A DNA stretch of 31,132 bases from IMG/VR virus record IMGVR_UViG_3300008266_000296, positions 1 to 31,132 of that record; one strand, 5' to 3'. This stretch comes from a virus. A program made the translations under genes and the position numbers. Position 1 is the first letter of the stretch; every line of letters starts with the position of its first letter. Shown here in pieces: positions 13,044-21,199 of the stretch. A model generated the notes under the pieces. That model saw only the letters and a program-made list of their open reading frames with translations. It made no database searches and was not told where the DNA came from.

Positions 13044-14140
13044 ATCCGCTCGACCTCGATCACCGTCGGGATCGGCCCCGCGTATTCAGCCGAGTACCAG
13101 TTCGTAAACGACAGCGTCACGCACGGAGCCGGGAAGTTGTCCGTGATCGACACGATCGGCGCGGCACTAAAGGTGATAGTCCCACCCGTTCCGGGATAAG
13201 CCGTCGCATCGCACGGCCCGAGCACCGTCGAGGATGTAGCACCGCTGTCCCACGGGCCGAACGAGACCCCCGGAGTCCACGATGTCGGAGCCGTCGATCG
13301 CCACCTATCGAGCGTGAACTTCCTTACCTCGTAGACGGTGGATGATCCCTCGTCGTAATCGTGACAGCCGTAGTAGATCGCTTCGGCCTCCTCGTATGAG
13401 TCGTACTCGTACGGAGAGTTCCAAGTTGCCGACGGGTCGGAGCAGTTGTCGCCAGGTTCGACGCGAGTCGGGAATCGGAAGAGCACGCGCAGACGGCTCA
13501 CGCAGTTGCACGGCGGCGTTCCGCAAGCGTGCGAGAAGGTCGTGCCTCCACCGCACGGAGGCGTTCCGCCGCTCTGGGTTCTGACGCTCGGCGTGTACCA
13601 CGCTGCGATCGATGCGAGTCCGCCCGTGACCGTGTTTCCAGAGTTGAAGGTCGCTGATATCTCGGTGCTTCCGATTCCTGCGACAGTCCATTGCAGAACG
13701 CCGCTAGGAGTGCCGTTCGGTCGCTGAATCTGCTTCGTTATCCCGGTCAGAGCTCGACCAGTACCGGGAGAGTCATACTCGCACAATGGATCGTCACCCG
13801 GCCCCGGTCGACATACCTGATCGAATGGAGTCGCGATGATGACAGCGGCGAGAAGTTGCTCTGAAGACACCCAAGGAGAAACGGTGATCTTGTCGCTGCC
13901 TTGATACAGCCGCTGAGGAGGTTGCCTCGTTGAGTTAGGACAACCGATCGTGCCGCAATACTCGACCTGATCTCCCGTCAGCACATAGCCGGCCGTGCCC
14001 TCGATGTGCCACGCCATCTCGCCGGCATCGAGTTTGATCTTGTAGGTGCGATTCGGCGGTACTGGTGCAGGAGGCCACGAGCACGCATCGCAGGGCGTGG
14101 ATGATCCGGTGCAGCAGCAGGCACGCGCCGGGTTCAGCAT
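13040..14140 (-). CDS. Cysteine-rich protein, probable tail tip or adhesin (366 aa)
   Basis: A 366-residue protein with about 17 cysteines, beginning MLNPARACCCTGSSTPCDAC and containing TPPCGGG...CGTPPCNC mid-sequence (a short internal repeat of GTPPC). The remainder is rich in Ser, Thr, Gly, Pro and aromatics, typical of beta-sandwich tail fibre or adhesin domains; no transmembrane segment is seen. Cysteine-rich N-termini of this type occur in distal tail proteins of some environmental phages. The role is inferred from composition and position at the end of the tail operon. The base composition is lower in GC than the flanks. Confidence 0.6.
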   Translation of the reverse strand: MLNPARACCCTGSSTPCDACSWPPAPVPPNRTYKIKLDAGEMAWHIEGTAGYVLTGDQVEYCGTIGCPNSTRQPPQRLYQGSDKITVSPWVSSEQLLAAVIIATPFDQVCRPGPGDDPLCEYDSPGTGRALTGITKQIQRPNGTPSGVLQWTVAGIGSTEISATFNSGNTVTGGLASIAAWYTPSVRTQSGGTPPCGGGTTFSHACGTPPCNCVSRLRVLFRFPTRVEPGDNCSDPSATWNSPYEYDSYEEAEAIYYGCHDYDEGSSTVYEVRKFTLDRWRSTAPTSWTPGVSFGPWDSGATSSTVLGPCDATAYPGTGGTITFSAAPIVSITDNFPAPCVTLSFTNWYSAEYAGPIPTVIEVERI

Positions 14141-14141
14141 C

Positions 14142-14258
14142 TCACTTCTTCAGCCACTTGGACAGCAGGCCGAAGTGACCGACGATGAAGCCGGCCACGA
14201 GGCAAAGACCGCACGCCCAGACCGATCCCAAGAACGATTCAACGCTTGCGAGCACCAT
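14142..14258 (-). CDS. Tiny single-TM membrane protein (38 aa)
   Basis: A 38-residue protein with one hydrophobic helix (about residues 10-31, SVWACGLCLVAGFIVGHFGLL) and a basic end (KWLKK). The ATG at 14258 is preceded by AAGGGA at good spacing. It overlaps the candidate spanin gene by 20 bases. A small holin is possible, but no family is recognised. Confidence 0.58.
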   Translation of the reverse strand: MVLASVESFLGSVWACGLCLVAGFIVGHFGLLSKWLKK

Positions 14259-14817
14259 GTGTAGATCCCTTCTTTCGATTCTTCCGGACAGGTTGAGGTG
14301 GCGCGGTGCGCCGGAAAGCCTCGTCGAAGATCCTATCGCGTTCGCGCATCTGCCACACGCGCTCGCGCGCATCATCGCCGCCCACCTCGATGAGCTCGGC
14401 CGCGAGTTCGGCGTTGCGACGCTCGGCCGGCGTGATGAGGCCGAGCCATCCTCGGATGAACTTCCCGAGGCCCAAGTGCCACACGAGGAACACGATCCCC
14501 GCGATCGAGAGCGCGAGGAGACCGTAGGTCACGACCTCGGCCCACCACGGCGTGATATTCGTCGTGCCCATCAGGTAGACCTGGACGGCATCGACAAGCC
14601 CGAGGATCTGCTCTTGTTCCACGATGCCCCCCTCGGCTTGCGTGCGGATCACCGGGATCGACGGATCCGGCTTCCAGGTCTCCTCGTGGATCGTCTCGAA
14701 CCGACGGCCGCTCGACCTCGCGAGCGTGCCGATCTCGTTCGAGGATCGCGCGATCTTCTCCGTGGCCGTCGAGCACCCGGCGAGCACGGCGCACACGATT
14801 GCGAGCGCGCGCATCAT
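14239..14817 (-). CDS. Lipobox and transmembrane protein, candidate unimolecular spanin
   Basis: A 192-residue protein with a type II signal sequence ending in lipobox LAGC (residues 12-15), a periplasmic-type region with helical segments, a transmembrane helix at about 95-116 and a long charged C-terminal tail ending in KNRKKGSTHGARKR. A lipid-anchored N-terminus plus a C-terminal inner-membrane helix is the topology of unimolecular spanins such as T1 gp11, which fuse the inner and outer membranes at lysis. The 76-residue cytoplasmic tail is longer than usual. Beside it is a tiny TM protein. The ATG at 14817 is coupled to the previous stop (ATGA) with GGAGG just upstream. Confidence 0.62.
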   Translation of the reverse strand: MMRALAIVCAVLAGCSTATEKIARSSNEIGTLARSSGRRFETIHEETWKPDPSIPVIRTQAEGGIVEQEQILGLVDAVQVYLMGTTNITPWWAEVVTYGLLALSIAGIVFLVWHLGLGKFIRGWLGLITPAERRNAELAAELIEVGGDDARERVWQMRERDRIFDEAFRRTAPPQPVRKNRKKGSTHGARKR

Positions 14818-15137
14818 GGCTCCTCCCATAGCACGGCCTCGATGGCATCGCACGCGGCCGTACGGGTTGCTTCCTGCCCGTCCCAAGTTACGGCAAGGAT
14901 CGAGGCTTGGATGGTGTGGTAGAGATCTCGACGGGCAGAGATCGCCTCCACAATCGGCTCGATCGGCACGATCCCGAGTGCGGCGTTGCGCTGGGTGTGC
15001 TCCGGCGCGACCGCGAGGATCGATGCCGTGCACGCGGCGCGAATGCGATCGAGGTGCTCCGCGCGTGTTCCCTCCACCGTCCGGGTGTCCTCAATCGTTA
15101 CGCTGCCGTCGGGATGATGGAGGTAGTGCTTCGGCAT
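14814..15137 (-). CDS. Hypothetical protein downstream of the fibre gene (107 aa)
   Basis: A 107-residue protein beginning MPKHYLHHPDGSVTIEDTRT, followed by helical segments (RAEHLDRIRAACTASILAV; RRDLYHTIQASILAV). The N-terminal HHPDGS-type hairpin is common in small proteins encoded after tail fibre genes, which can be fibre assembly factors. This role is weak inference. It starts 3 bases after the fibre gene stop. Confidence 0.6.
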   Translation of the reverse strand: MPKHYLHHPDGSVTIEDTRTVEGTRAEHLDRIRAACTASILAVAPEHTQRNAALGIVPIEPIVEAISARRDLYHTIQASILAVTWDGQEATRTAACDAIEAVLWEEP

Positions 15138-15139
15138 GG

Positions 15140-15946
15140 TCAGTACGCGGAGATGAGTGCGACGAACTGGAGCGCCGTTCCTTCGTTGTAGCGGAATGTG
15201 GTCGGCGCCGGGTCGGCGAGATCGTGGGAGCCGATGTCCGCGTAAAGCCCGGTGACGCAGTCGTTGGCCGCGGTGTCGAACACCCCGAGCGGGTTCGATG
15301 CGCGCGACGAAATCCGACCGAACGAGCCGGCGGCGGTCGAGTAGATCACGGCGACCCAGTACAGACCGGGCGCGAGCGTCACGAGCGGCGTGCCCGTGGC
15401 CGCGTTGTAGCCGTAGCCGCCTCCCGTGGCGATCGCCGCGCTGGCGTACAGACGGGTGCCCGGTCGCCCGTCCGTTCCGTCGGGCTTGTAAACGGCAAAC
15501 TTCACATTGCCGCCGGTAGTGCCATAGGTCTGCGATGCGATCGTCTTGATCCCGACCGAATGCGGGATATAGAACAGGTTGTAATGGGCGCGATTCGCCG
15601 TCGGCGTGCCGCCTGCCGCGCACGCGTTGGCGTTTAGTGGCATCGAGTAGATGCGTGCGGTCGATCCCGTAGACGCGTCGATGCCGTCGGCCGGAAGCCT
15701 TGGGCAATGAAAGGACTTGTCAACCCACGAGTTCGCGCTCGTCGCGTTCGTCTGGAGGACATAGCCGGCCGTCGGCGATGTCGGCTCCGCGAGGAACCGA
15801 CGGATCGCCTGCGTCGTGCCGTTGTCGGTCTCGACGAAGAGCGCGCCGTCGTAGTAGTTGATTGCGATCTCGCCCTGCGCGAGCTCGCCCGTGGTCGGCT
15901 CCTCGCCCGTATCGCCGCTGCGCTTGTGCTTGATGATGTCGGCCAT
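15140..15946 (-). CDS. Tail fibre or receptor-binding protein (268 aa)
   Basis: The 268-residue product begins with IKHKRSGDTGEEPTTGELAQGEIAINYYDGALF (residues 5-37), the N-terminal attachment motif (GELAxGEIAIN..DG.L) found in many phage fibres and tropism determinants. The C-terminal region (about 85-268) is rich in Gly, Ala, Thr and Tyr and reads as a beta-sandwich that could bind a host receptor. The gene lies late in the tail operon, and its ATG overlaps the previous stop by one base (TGATG). Confidence 0.8.
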   Translation of the reverse strand: MADIIKHKRSGDTGEEPTTGELAQGEIAINYYDGALFVETDNGTTQAIRRFLAEPTSPTAGYVLQTNATSANSWVDKSFHCPRLPADGIDASTGSTARIYSMPLNANACAAGGTPTANRAHYNLFYIPHSVGIKTIASQTYGTTGGNVKFAVYKPDGTDGRPGTRLYASAAIATGGGYGYNAATGTPLVTLAPGLYWVAVIYSTAAGSFGRISSRASNPLGVFDTAANDCVTGLYADIGSHDLADPAPTTFRYNEGTALQFVALISAY

Positions 15947-16476
15947 CAGGTTGCTCCGTACTCGCCGCCGTCGAGTTCCTGAACAAGTCCGGCGGGACAG
16001 GTTCCCGTGATCGGATTCGGCGCGATGAACTCGTACGCGAGGCTACCGTCGGCCGCTCGACGCATGACCATCTCGACGATCACATTGGTCGGGATAGGTG
16101 CTATCGAGAATCCATCGGCCGTATCGAGTTCGAGCGATGTCACGGCGTAGCCGTACGCGTTCGTGGCCGTGTTCGATAGCTCGAACAGGTTGACGGCGAA
16201 GTCGGTCGATGTCGTGCCCGTCCTCCCGTCCGCGACGATCGACACGACGAGGGAGTTGGACGCGTCGCGCCGCACTTCCTCCCACGAGTATTTCCATCGC
16301 GCGCGGCCGGCTACGGCGATCGTGTTCCCGGTGATCCGTGCCGGGAACCGCTTCTCGCGCTGCGCGTAGTCCTCGCCCGTGCGGTCGCCGCTCCCGGTCG
16401 CCTGCACGGCCGCGTAGATCTGCCCCCAGGTCTCTGGGGTGAGCGCGCCGAGTCCCTTGTTGATCGTCGGCTTCAT
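15946..16476 (-). CDS. Putative minor tail protein (176 aa)
   Basis: A 176-residue protein with a helical start (TPETWGQIYAAVQATG) followed by beta-rich sequence (RITGNTIAVAGRARWKYSWEEV) and a C-terminal Pro/Gly-rich end. No family recognised; its place between the post-tape-measure protein and the fibre gene suggests a tail-tip or fibre connector protein. Confidence 0.6.
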   Translation of the reverse strand: MKPTINKGLGALTPETWGQIYAAVQATGSGDRTGEDYAQREKRFPARITGNTIAVAGRARWKYSWEEVRRDASNSLVVSIVADGRTGTTSTDFAVNLFELSNTATNAYGYAVTSLELDTADGFSIAPIPTNVIVEMVMRRAADGSLAYEFIAPNPITGTCPAGLVQELDGGEYGAT

Positions 16477-16478
16477 CG

Positions 16479-17246
16479 TCAGATACCGGGAAGGCCACTA
16501 AAGGCTGCGGTTCCGGGGAACGGTTGCCGCGCGTAGACCTCGACCGCTTGGCCGGCGGAGAGTTGCGGGTCGCCGTCGGCTTGCCGCTTGGGCACTTGGC
16601 GCAGGTGCGCGGCCGCATCCCAGACGAAGGTATAGGTCACCTCGTAGAGATCGACCGCGATGCGCGAGCGGCGCACGCCCGTGAACAGGACATAGCCCGC
16701 CGTCCCTCCGAGGAAGTCGGCCGAGTTGCGCTTCCCGATCATCGTGTTGACGGTCGCTTGATCTGTGTTATCGAAGTCCATCCGCACGGTGTAGGTCAAC
16801 TCCTGCTGCACGACAAGCCCCGAGACGGGCACGCCGGCTTGATCGACCTTCGTCCCGCCGATGTCCGTCGTTAGCCCGGGAGCGGAGAGATCGGCCGGAA
16901 GCGTCGCGCCCGTGCGCCAGATATCGACGGCCTCGACGCGCGTGCTCGACTCGATCTTCGCGAAGTTCGCTGCCGTCTCGGACTGCGCGTCATCCGTGTA
17001 CGAGGCCGTCGCCGTCCAAGTCTGACCGCCAGAGTCCTCGACTGGGGCATAGGACAGGTTCGAGAGTTTCGCGCCCGACGAGATGCCCCCCGAGTATGAC
17101 GCGCCGAGCGTGTATCCCGCGCTCGTGAGTTGCCCGCGAGCGGCCGATGCCGTGCCGGCCGAGACGGCCGTAACGAGCAGGTTCACGCGCGCCGACTTCG
17201 TGTCGTTCGCTTCGGTCTCCTCGATGCTCTTCACGATCACGGCCAT
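16479..17246 (-). CDS. Putative distal tail protein after the tape measure (255 aa)
   Basis: A 255-residue, beta-rich protein. The first half has repeated short Gly/Ser/Thr strands (GYTLGASYSGGISSGAKLSNLSY); the second half has YTVRMDFDNTDQATVNTMIGKRN and VDLYEVTYTFVWDAAAHLRQ. In siphoviruses the first gene after the tape measure often encodes the distal tail (Dit-like) hub, so this is the best candidate for that role. No motif confirms it. Confidence 0.58.
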   Translation of the reverse strand: MAVIVKSIEETEANDTKSARVNLLVTAVSAGTASAARGQLTSAGYTLGASYSGGISSGAKLSNLSYAPVEDSGGQTWTATASYTDDAQSETAANFAKIESSTRVEAVDIWRTGATLPADLSAPGLTTDIGGTKVDQAGVPVSGLVVQQELTYTVRMDFDNTDQATVNTMIGKRNSADFLGGTAGYVLFTGVRRSRIAVDLYEVTYTFVWDAAAHLRQVPKRQADGDPQLSAGQAVEVYARQPFPGTAAFSGLPGI

Positions 17247-17257
17247 ATGTCACCCCT

Positions 17258-19639
17258 TCAGGTCAGGACTGCCACGCCGCCGGCCGAGAGCGCGGCGTTG
17301 ATCTTCTTCAGTTCGTCGGTCTGCTTCTTCGTCTCGTCGTAGATCCGCTTGTCGATGTCGATCGCGTCGCTCGTCGCGGCGATCTTGAGTCCGCCGATCG
17401 CGGTCGATACGGTCTCGGTCATCTGCTGCCGGCGGAGATCGTCCTCCATCGCCTTCGCGCGTGCGGCCTCGGTCGCGTCGGCGATGCTCGCCTCCAGGCG
17501 GGTACGCTCGTCGAGGAGCCGATTCTGCTCGGCCTCGGTGCGCTTGCGCTCGGCGACCGCATCCCGGAGATCCTGCACGGCCTTGAGTTGATCGATCAGG
17601 TCGTTGGTCGCCGCAGCGTCGAGGCCCGCTGCCTGCGCCTTGAGGCGGAGGATGTGCTCCTCGGCCGCTGCCTTGCCCATCGTGAGTTCGAGCATCTCGC
17701 GTTCAAGCGCGGCCTGCTCGTTGGCGATCGAGTCGATGGCGGACTGGAGCGCGCGAGCCTCCTCCGTGATCCGAATCGTCTCCTGCGCGATCGTGTTCTT
17801 CTCGCCGGCGGCGGACTTGGCGATCTTCTCGGCTTCGGCCTGCTGCTTGGCGAGGTCGAGTGCCTCCTGCGCGGCCTTGATCCTGGCGATGTCGTTGGGG
17901 TCGGTGATGCCCGCCGCGGCGATCTTGCGGTCGAGGATCATCTCCTCGTAGTCGGCCGCGCTCATCGTGAGCCGGAGCCGCTCATCGTCGAAGCCTTGGA
18001 TCAGTTGCGCGATCGTCGCGCTGCGCTGCTCGGCCTCTGCCTTGAGTCGAGTCTGTTCGGCGAGTTGCTGCGCGAGATCGACGCGCTGCTCTTCGAGTGC
18101 CAGGTTGTTCGCCGTAGCTCCGGCGAGTGCCTTCGCCGCGTCCTCCTGCGCCTGCATCGCGGAGAGGATGCCCCGCATATTTGAGAGTTGTGCGGCGGCT
18201 TCGTTCGCTGCCGATTCATCGATCGCACCCTCGGCGACCTGCTGATTCCTGATCTGTAGCGTTCGCTGCGCGTCGGCGACATCCTGCTCGGCCTTCGCGC
18301 GAGCGGCGACAGCATCAGCGACCGCCTTATTTGCGGCGATGTTCGCTGCGACCTCGTCGCGAAGTTCGCGCTCGGCGGCGATCTGCTGCTCGATGAGTGC
18401 GACCTGATCGGCCCGAGCGTTCAGGAGAGCCTGAAGTCCCTCGATGTCCGCCTGCGTCCCCGTGCCCTTCGATCGCGCCGATGCGGTGTCCTTGTTCAGC
18501 GACTCGACCGCCGCCATCGTGCGTTCGATCACCGCTTGCGTGCGCTGCATATTCGCCTCGATGCGCGCATTCGACTCGGCGACGCGAGCCTCGGCATCGG
18601 AGACGAACTTCTCGATCACGGCATAGAGCGCGCCGGCGGCGATCAGGATCAGGCCGATCGGCCCCAGAGCCGTGTAGAGCGCGGCCCCGATCGCTCGTCC
18701 GGCCGTCGCGGCGCGAGCCGCCACGCCCGTAAGCGTCGCGTCGAACTTGAGCGCGCCGGACTTGATCGCCTCGAACGCCGTCGAACTCGCCGCCGGCAAG
18801 CCTTGGAAGCCTGCCTTGATCCGGCCGAACGCCGTCGAGGCGAGCGTCGGGAGCGACGAGATCGCCGGCCCGATCTTCGAGAGCGCGCCAGTCGCGGCCG
18901 TCGCGCCCGACGAGAACGCCGAGGACATCGATTCGCGGAGAGCCACGAACCGGGCCGGGATCGTGCCCGTGAAGTCGCGCACCTTCCCGAGCGCGGCCGT
19001 GATCGCGCCGCCCTGCGACTTCGTCACGGTTGCCGTCTGGACGATCGCCTCCTCGATGCGCGACGAGCCGAGCACGATCGCATCGGCCATATCGACCGAA
19101 CCAGTCGCGAAGGATGCCCGAGCCTTCGCCATCTGGGCCTCGACGGCTCCCCCCATCGAGAGGATCGGCGAGTTCGTGATCGTGCTCCCGAGGATGTCGA
19201 TGTCGCCCGTAGCCTGCTCGCGTGCGCTCCGGATCGCCTTCGCCACGCCTTCAATCGGCGCGAGATCGATCGGAGGAAGGACGGTCGGGTCGATCGCAGG
19301 AGCGACCGTAGCGGCCGCTGCGGCCACCGGAGCGACCATAGCGGGAGCCTCGATCTTCATCCCCGCGAGCGCGCCCGCCTGCCGTTCGAGTGCCGCGATG
19401 CCTTCCACGACCTTCGGGATCTGCTTCGTGCCGATCTGCACGAGGTCGCGCATCTGGAAGATGAAGGAGGGATCGATGCCGAGTTTCGCGAGCGTGGTCG
19501 AGAGAGCGTTTACCGCTCCATCCATCGCCGCCAGGTCGCGCTTGGACTTGCCGACGAAGCCGTTCAGAGCGGCGAACCCGCTCTGGAGTCCGTCGGCGTT
19601 CACCTTGAAGTTGACGAACAGGTCGCCCGTGTTAGCCAC
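17258..19639 (-). CDS. Tail tape measure protein
   Basis: A 793-residue protein, the second largest gene product set in the window. The N-terminus (VNFKVNADGLQSGFAALNGF) is typical of tape measures. A hydrophobic helix at about 320-338 (GPIGLILIAAGALYAVI) is followed by about 440 residues of Ala/Glu/Gln-rich coiled coil. The protein sets tail length; at the usual 0.15 nm per residue this predicts a tail near 120 nm. Its GTG start overlaps the end of the chaperone frameshift product by 8 bases, the canonical position. Confidence 0.93.
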   Translation of the reverse strand: MANTGDLFVNFKVNADGLQSGFAALNGFVGKSKRDLAAMDGAVNALSTTLAKLGIDPSFIFQMRDLVQIGTKQIPKVVEGIAALERQAGALAGMKIEAPAMVAPVAAAAATVAPAIDPTVLPPIDLAPIEGVAKAIRSAREQATGDIDILGSTITNSPILSMGGAVEAQMAKARASFATGSVDMADAIVLGSSRIEEAIVQTATVTKSQGGAITAALGKVRDFTGTIPARFVALRESMSSAFSSGATAATGALSKIGPAISSLPTLASTAFGRIKAGFQGLPAASSTAFEAIKSGALKFDATLTGVAARAATAGRAIGAALYTALGPIGLILIAAGALYAVIEKFVSDAEARVAESNARIEANMQRTQAVIERTMAAVESLNKDTASARSKGTGTQADIEGLQALLNARADQVALIEQQIAAERELRDEVAANIAANKAVADAVAARAKAEQDVADAQRTLQIRNQQVAEGAIDESAANEAAAQLSNMRGILSAMQAQEDAAKALAGATANNLALEEQRVDLAQQLAEQTRLKAEAEQRSATIAQLIQGFDDERLRLTMSAADYEEMILDRKIAAAGITDPNDIARIKAAQEALDLAKQQAEAEKIAKSAAGEKNTIAQETIRITEEARALQSAIDSIANEQAALEREMLELTMGKAAAEEHILRLKAQAAGLDAAATNDLIDQLKAVQDLRDAVAERKRTEAEQNRLLDERTRLEASIADATEAARAKAMEDDLRRQQMTETVSTAIGGLKIAATSDAIDIDKRIYDETKKQTDELKKINAALSAGGVAVLT

Positions 19640-20317
19640 TCTTCGAGCCTCCTAGTGCCTTGAGCATAGCGATCCAAGCGTCCGGCCCCTTACTCTCGGC
19701 GGCAGGAGACTTCGGCAACCACGGCATGAACTCGGAGACCTTCGCGGCCGCGCTCCCCGGCTTGCGGTGCGCGTTCACATAGAGCGCGGCGAGCATCGCG
19801 AAACCGTAGTCGGTGCGGAATCCGCCGATCGGTTCGAGCGCGTCGTAGGCCATCCACTCGGTGAGCTCGCGCGAGGACACGCGAGACTCGACCTCGGCGA
19901 CCGTCATCCCGAGCGCGAGCGCGAGGCGGAATAGGAACCGCCGGCACGCTCGCTCGGTCAGTTTCCCGTCATGCTCTCCACATCCTTCGCGCCCATCCCG
20001 GAGAGCCTCTGAGCGACCTCGAAGAGCGGGTCGATCACGCGAGCCGGGAGGCCCGCGACCTGCTCGACATCGCCGTCGGCGAAGAGCCGCTTGCCGTCTG
20101 CGTCGCAGATGCACCGGACGAGGAGCCGCGCGCGGAGGTTCACGAAGTTCATCTCGCGGTTAGTGCCCTTGCCGATGAAGCACGCGGCCTCGAACGAGTC
20201 GCGCTCGCCGGCCGTGAGGCCACGGATCGAGATCGGCTCGGCGATGCCGGGAATGGAAACCGCCTCCACGGGAATGGAGGCGGCAAGGGAAAGCACGAAG
20301 TCCTTGGATGCGGTCAT
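19632..20317 (-). CDS. Tail assembly chaperone fusion made by -1 frameshift (gpGT-like)
   Basis: Reading 20317 to 19961 in the first frame, then slipping back one base and continuing to 19632, gives a 228-residue fusion. The slippery heptamer GGGAAAC (19967-19961) is in the right frame and sits directly before the first-frame TGA. The second-frame part starts LTERACRRF and has MTVAEVESRVSSRELTEWMAYDALEP, the pattern of DUF4035-type T proteins. In lambda the equivalent gpG and gpGT bind the tape measure and recruit tail tube protein. Synteny just upstream of the tape measure supports this strongly. Confidence 0.85.
19925..19967 (-). promoter_or_regulatory. -1 frameshift signal: slippery GGGAAAC plus stem-loops
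   Basis: GGGAAAC at 19967-19961 reads ACG GGA AAC TGA in frame 0, matching X-XXY-YYZ. Downstream in the mRNA, CCGAGCG (19957-19951) can pair with CGCTCGG (19915-19909), enclosing a second stem GGCGG/CCGCC (19942-19938 with 19929-19925). Such structures stimulate slippage, although the 3-base spacer is short. Confidence 0.82.
19958..20317 (-). CDS. Tail assembly chaperone, unshifted product (gpG-like)
   Basis: The 119-residue product (MTASKDFVLSLAASIPVEAV at the start; RGLTAGERDSFEAACF; NFVNLRARLLVRCICDADGKRLF) is the normal termination product of the chaperone pair. The pattern TAGERDxFE...LRARLLVRCICD...D.E.V is typical of siphophage tail chaperones. It should be made in excess of the frameshift product. 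A strong 9-base inverted repeat lies in its early coding sequence (20260-20283). Confidence 0.85.
   Translation of the reverse strand: MTASKDFVLSLAASIPVEAVSIPGIAEPISIRGLTAGERDSFEAACFIGKGTNREMNFVNLRARLLVRCICDADGKRLFADGDVEQVAGLPARVIDPLFEVAQRLSGMGAKDVESMTGN
20260..20283. repeat. Inverted repeat in the 5' coding part of the chaperone gene
   Basis: CCGCCTCCA (20260-20268) and TGGAGGCGG (20275-20283) are perfect 9-base arms with a 6-base loop, about 35-58 bases into the chaperone gene. In mRNA it would form a stable hairpin. It partly arises from a short direct repeat TCCATTCCCG in the same place (minus strand). Confidence 0.6.
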
Positions 20318-20346
20318 GGTGTGGTGCTCCGAGATGTGCGAGGCGA

Positions 20347-20793
20347 TCAGGTCGAGGAGGTGAAGCCGCCAGTCACGCGGACGGTGAGGTCGGCCTCGAC
20401 CGCGCCATCGACTCCGGCCGAGACATTGAACGAGGTGACATAGCCCGAGAAGGCCAACTCGAAGCCGCCCGTGCCCGTGTTCGGGCCGAACCGGATCGCG
20501 AATTTGCGGTAGTCCGCTCCGTTCGCGTAGGAGGACGGGTTGAGTGCGCCAGTCGAACCGAGCAGGCCCACAGCGTAGGACGGAGCGAAGAGCGTCACGG
20601 AGATCGTGCCGCTGTCCTTCGTGCCGCCGATGAAGGACTTCACGGTTGCCGACAGAGCCGATGTATCGATCTCGGCGATCGAGATGCCGTCGAGGGAGAT
20701 CGACTTCACCTCGGCGAGATCGGTGTTCACCGTGCCGCCAGAGCCGACGGTCGATGCGTAGCGGAAGAGGGATCCGGGTGCGACGATTGCCAT
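20347..20793 (-). CDS. Major tail tube protein paralogue B (148 aa)
   Basis: A 148-residue protein with EVKSISLDGISIAEIDTSAL, TVKSFIGGTKDSGTISVTLFAP and a C-terminal VDGAVEADLTVRVTGGF. This is the lambda gpV-like tube fold pattern. It closely parallels the protein encoded next door at 20798-21187, motif for motif, so the two genes look like tandem paralogues. It is followed by the chaperones and tape measure, as expected for the tube protein. The C-terminal half is longer than in paralogue A by about 20 residues. Confidence 0.85.
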   Translation of the reverse strand: MAIVAPGSLFRYASTVGSGGTVNTDLAEVKSISLDGISIAEIDTSALSATVKSFIGGTKDSGTISVTLFAPSYAVGLLGSTGALNPSSYANGADYRKFAIRFGPNTGTGGFELAFSGYVTSFNVSAGVDGAVEADLTVRVTGGFTSST

Positions 20794-20797
20794 GGGT

Positions 20798-21187
20798 TCA
20801 GCTCCAGGTGATTGCGGAAGTGAGCTTGATGGTAGCGGATGCGGTCACGGCCCCATCCTGCTCCGCCGAGATCGAGAGGTTCGTGCAGATGCCGTCGAAG
20901 CTGGCGGAGAGAACGCCGGCGGAGAACCCAATACCGTAAGTGGTGGGAGTGCTGTCTCCGCCGACAGGGTTCAAAGCCGCGTTGATGTCGGCATAGTTAG
21001 CCGGCGCGAAGAAGTCGATCGTGAGCGTGCCCGCTTCAAGCGCGCCCATGATGTATTCCTTGTTCGTGCTCGTGAGGTTCGTGATGTCGATCTCGGTCAA
21101 CGAGGAGCCGCCGACAGAGATGTTGGTGACCTCGGCAATCGTGGTCGCGCCGATTAGCAAGGTCGTGTTGTATGCAGAGAGTGCCAT
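20798..21187 (-). CDS. Major tail tube protein paralogue A (129 aa)
   Basis: A 129-residue protein with EVTNISVGGSSLTEIDITNL, TNKEYIMGALEAGTLTIDFFAP, NAALNP and the terminal QDGAVTASATIKLT. Each block has a counterpart in paralogue B, so both share the tube fold. Both could polymerise into the tail, or one may be a decoration or terminator variant. The ATG at 21187 is 12 bases after the tail terminator gene; the stop is 4 bases before paralogue B. Confidence 0.83.
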   Translation of the reverse strand: MALSAYNTTLLIGATTIAEVTNISVGGSSLTEIDITNLTSTNKEYIMGALEAGTLTIDFFAPANYADINAALNPVGGDSTPTTYGIGFSAGVLSASFDGICTNLSISAEQDGAVTASATIKLTSAITWS

Positions 21188-21199
21188 GGGTGTACCTCG

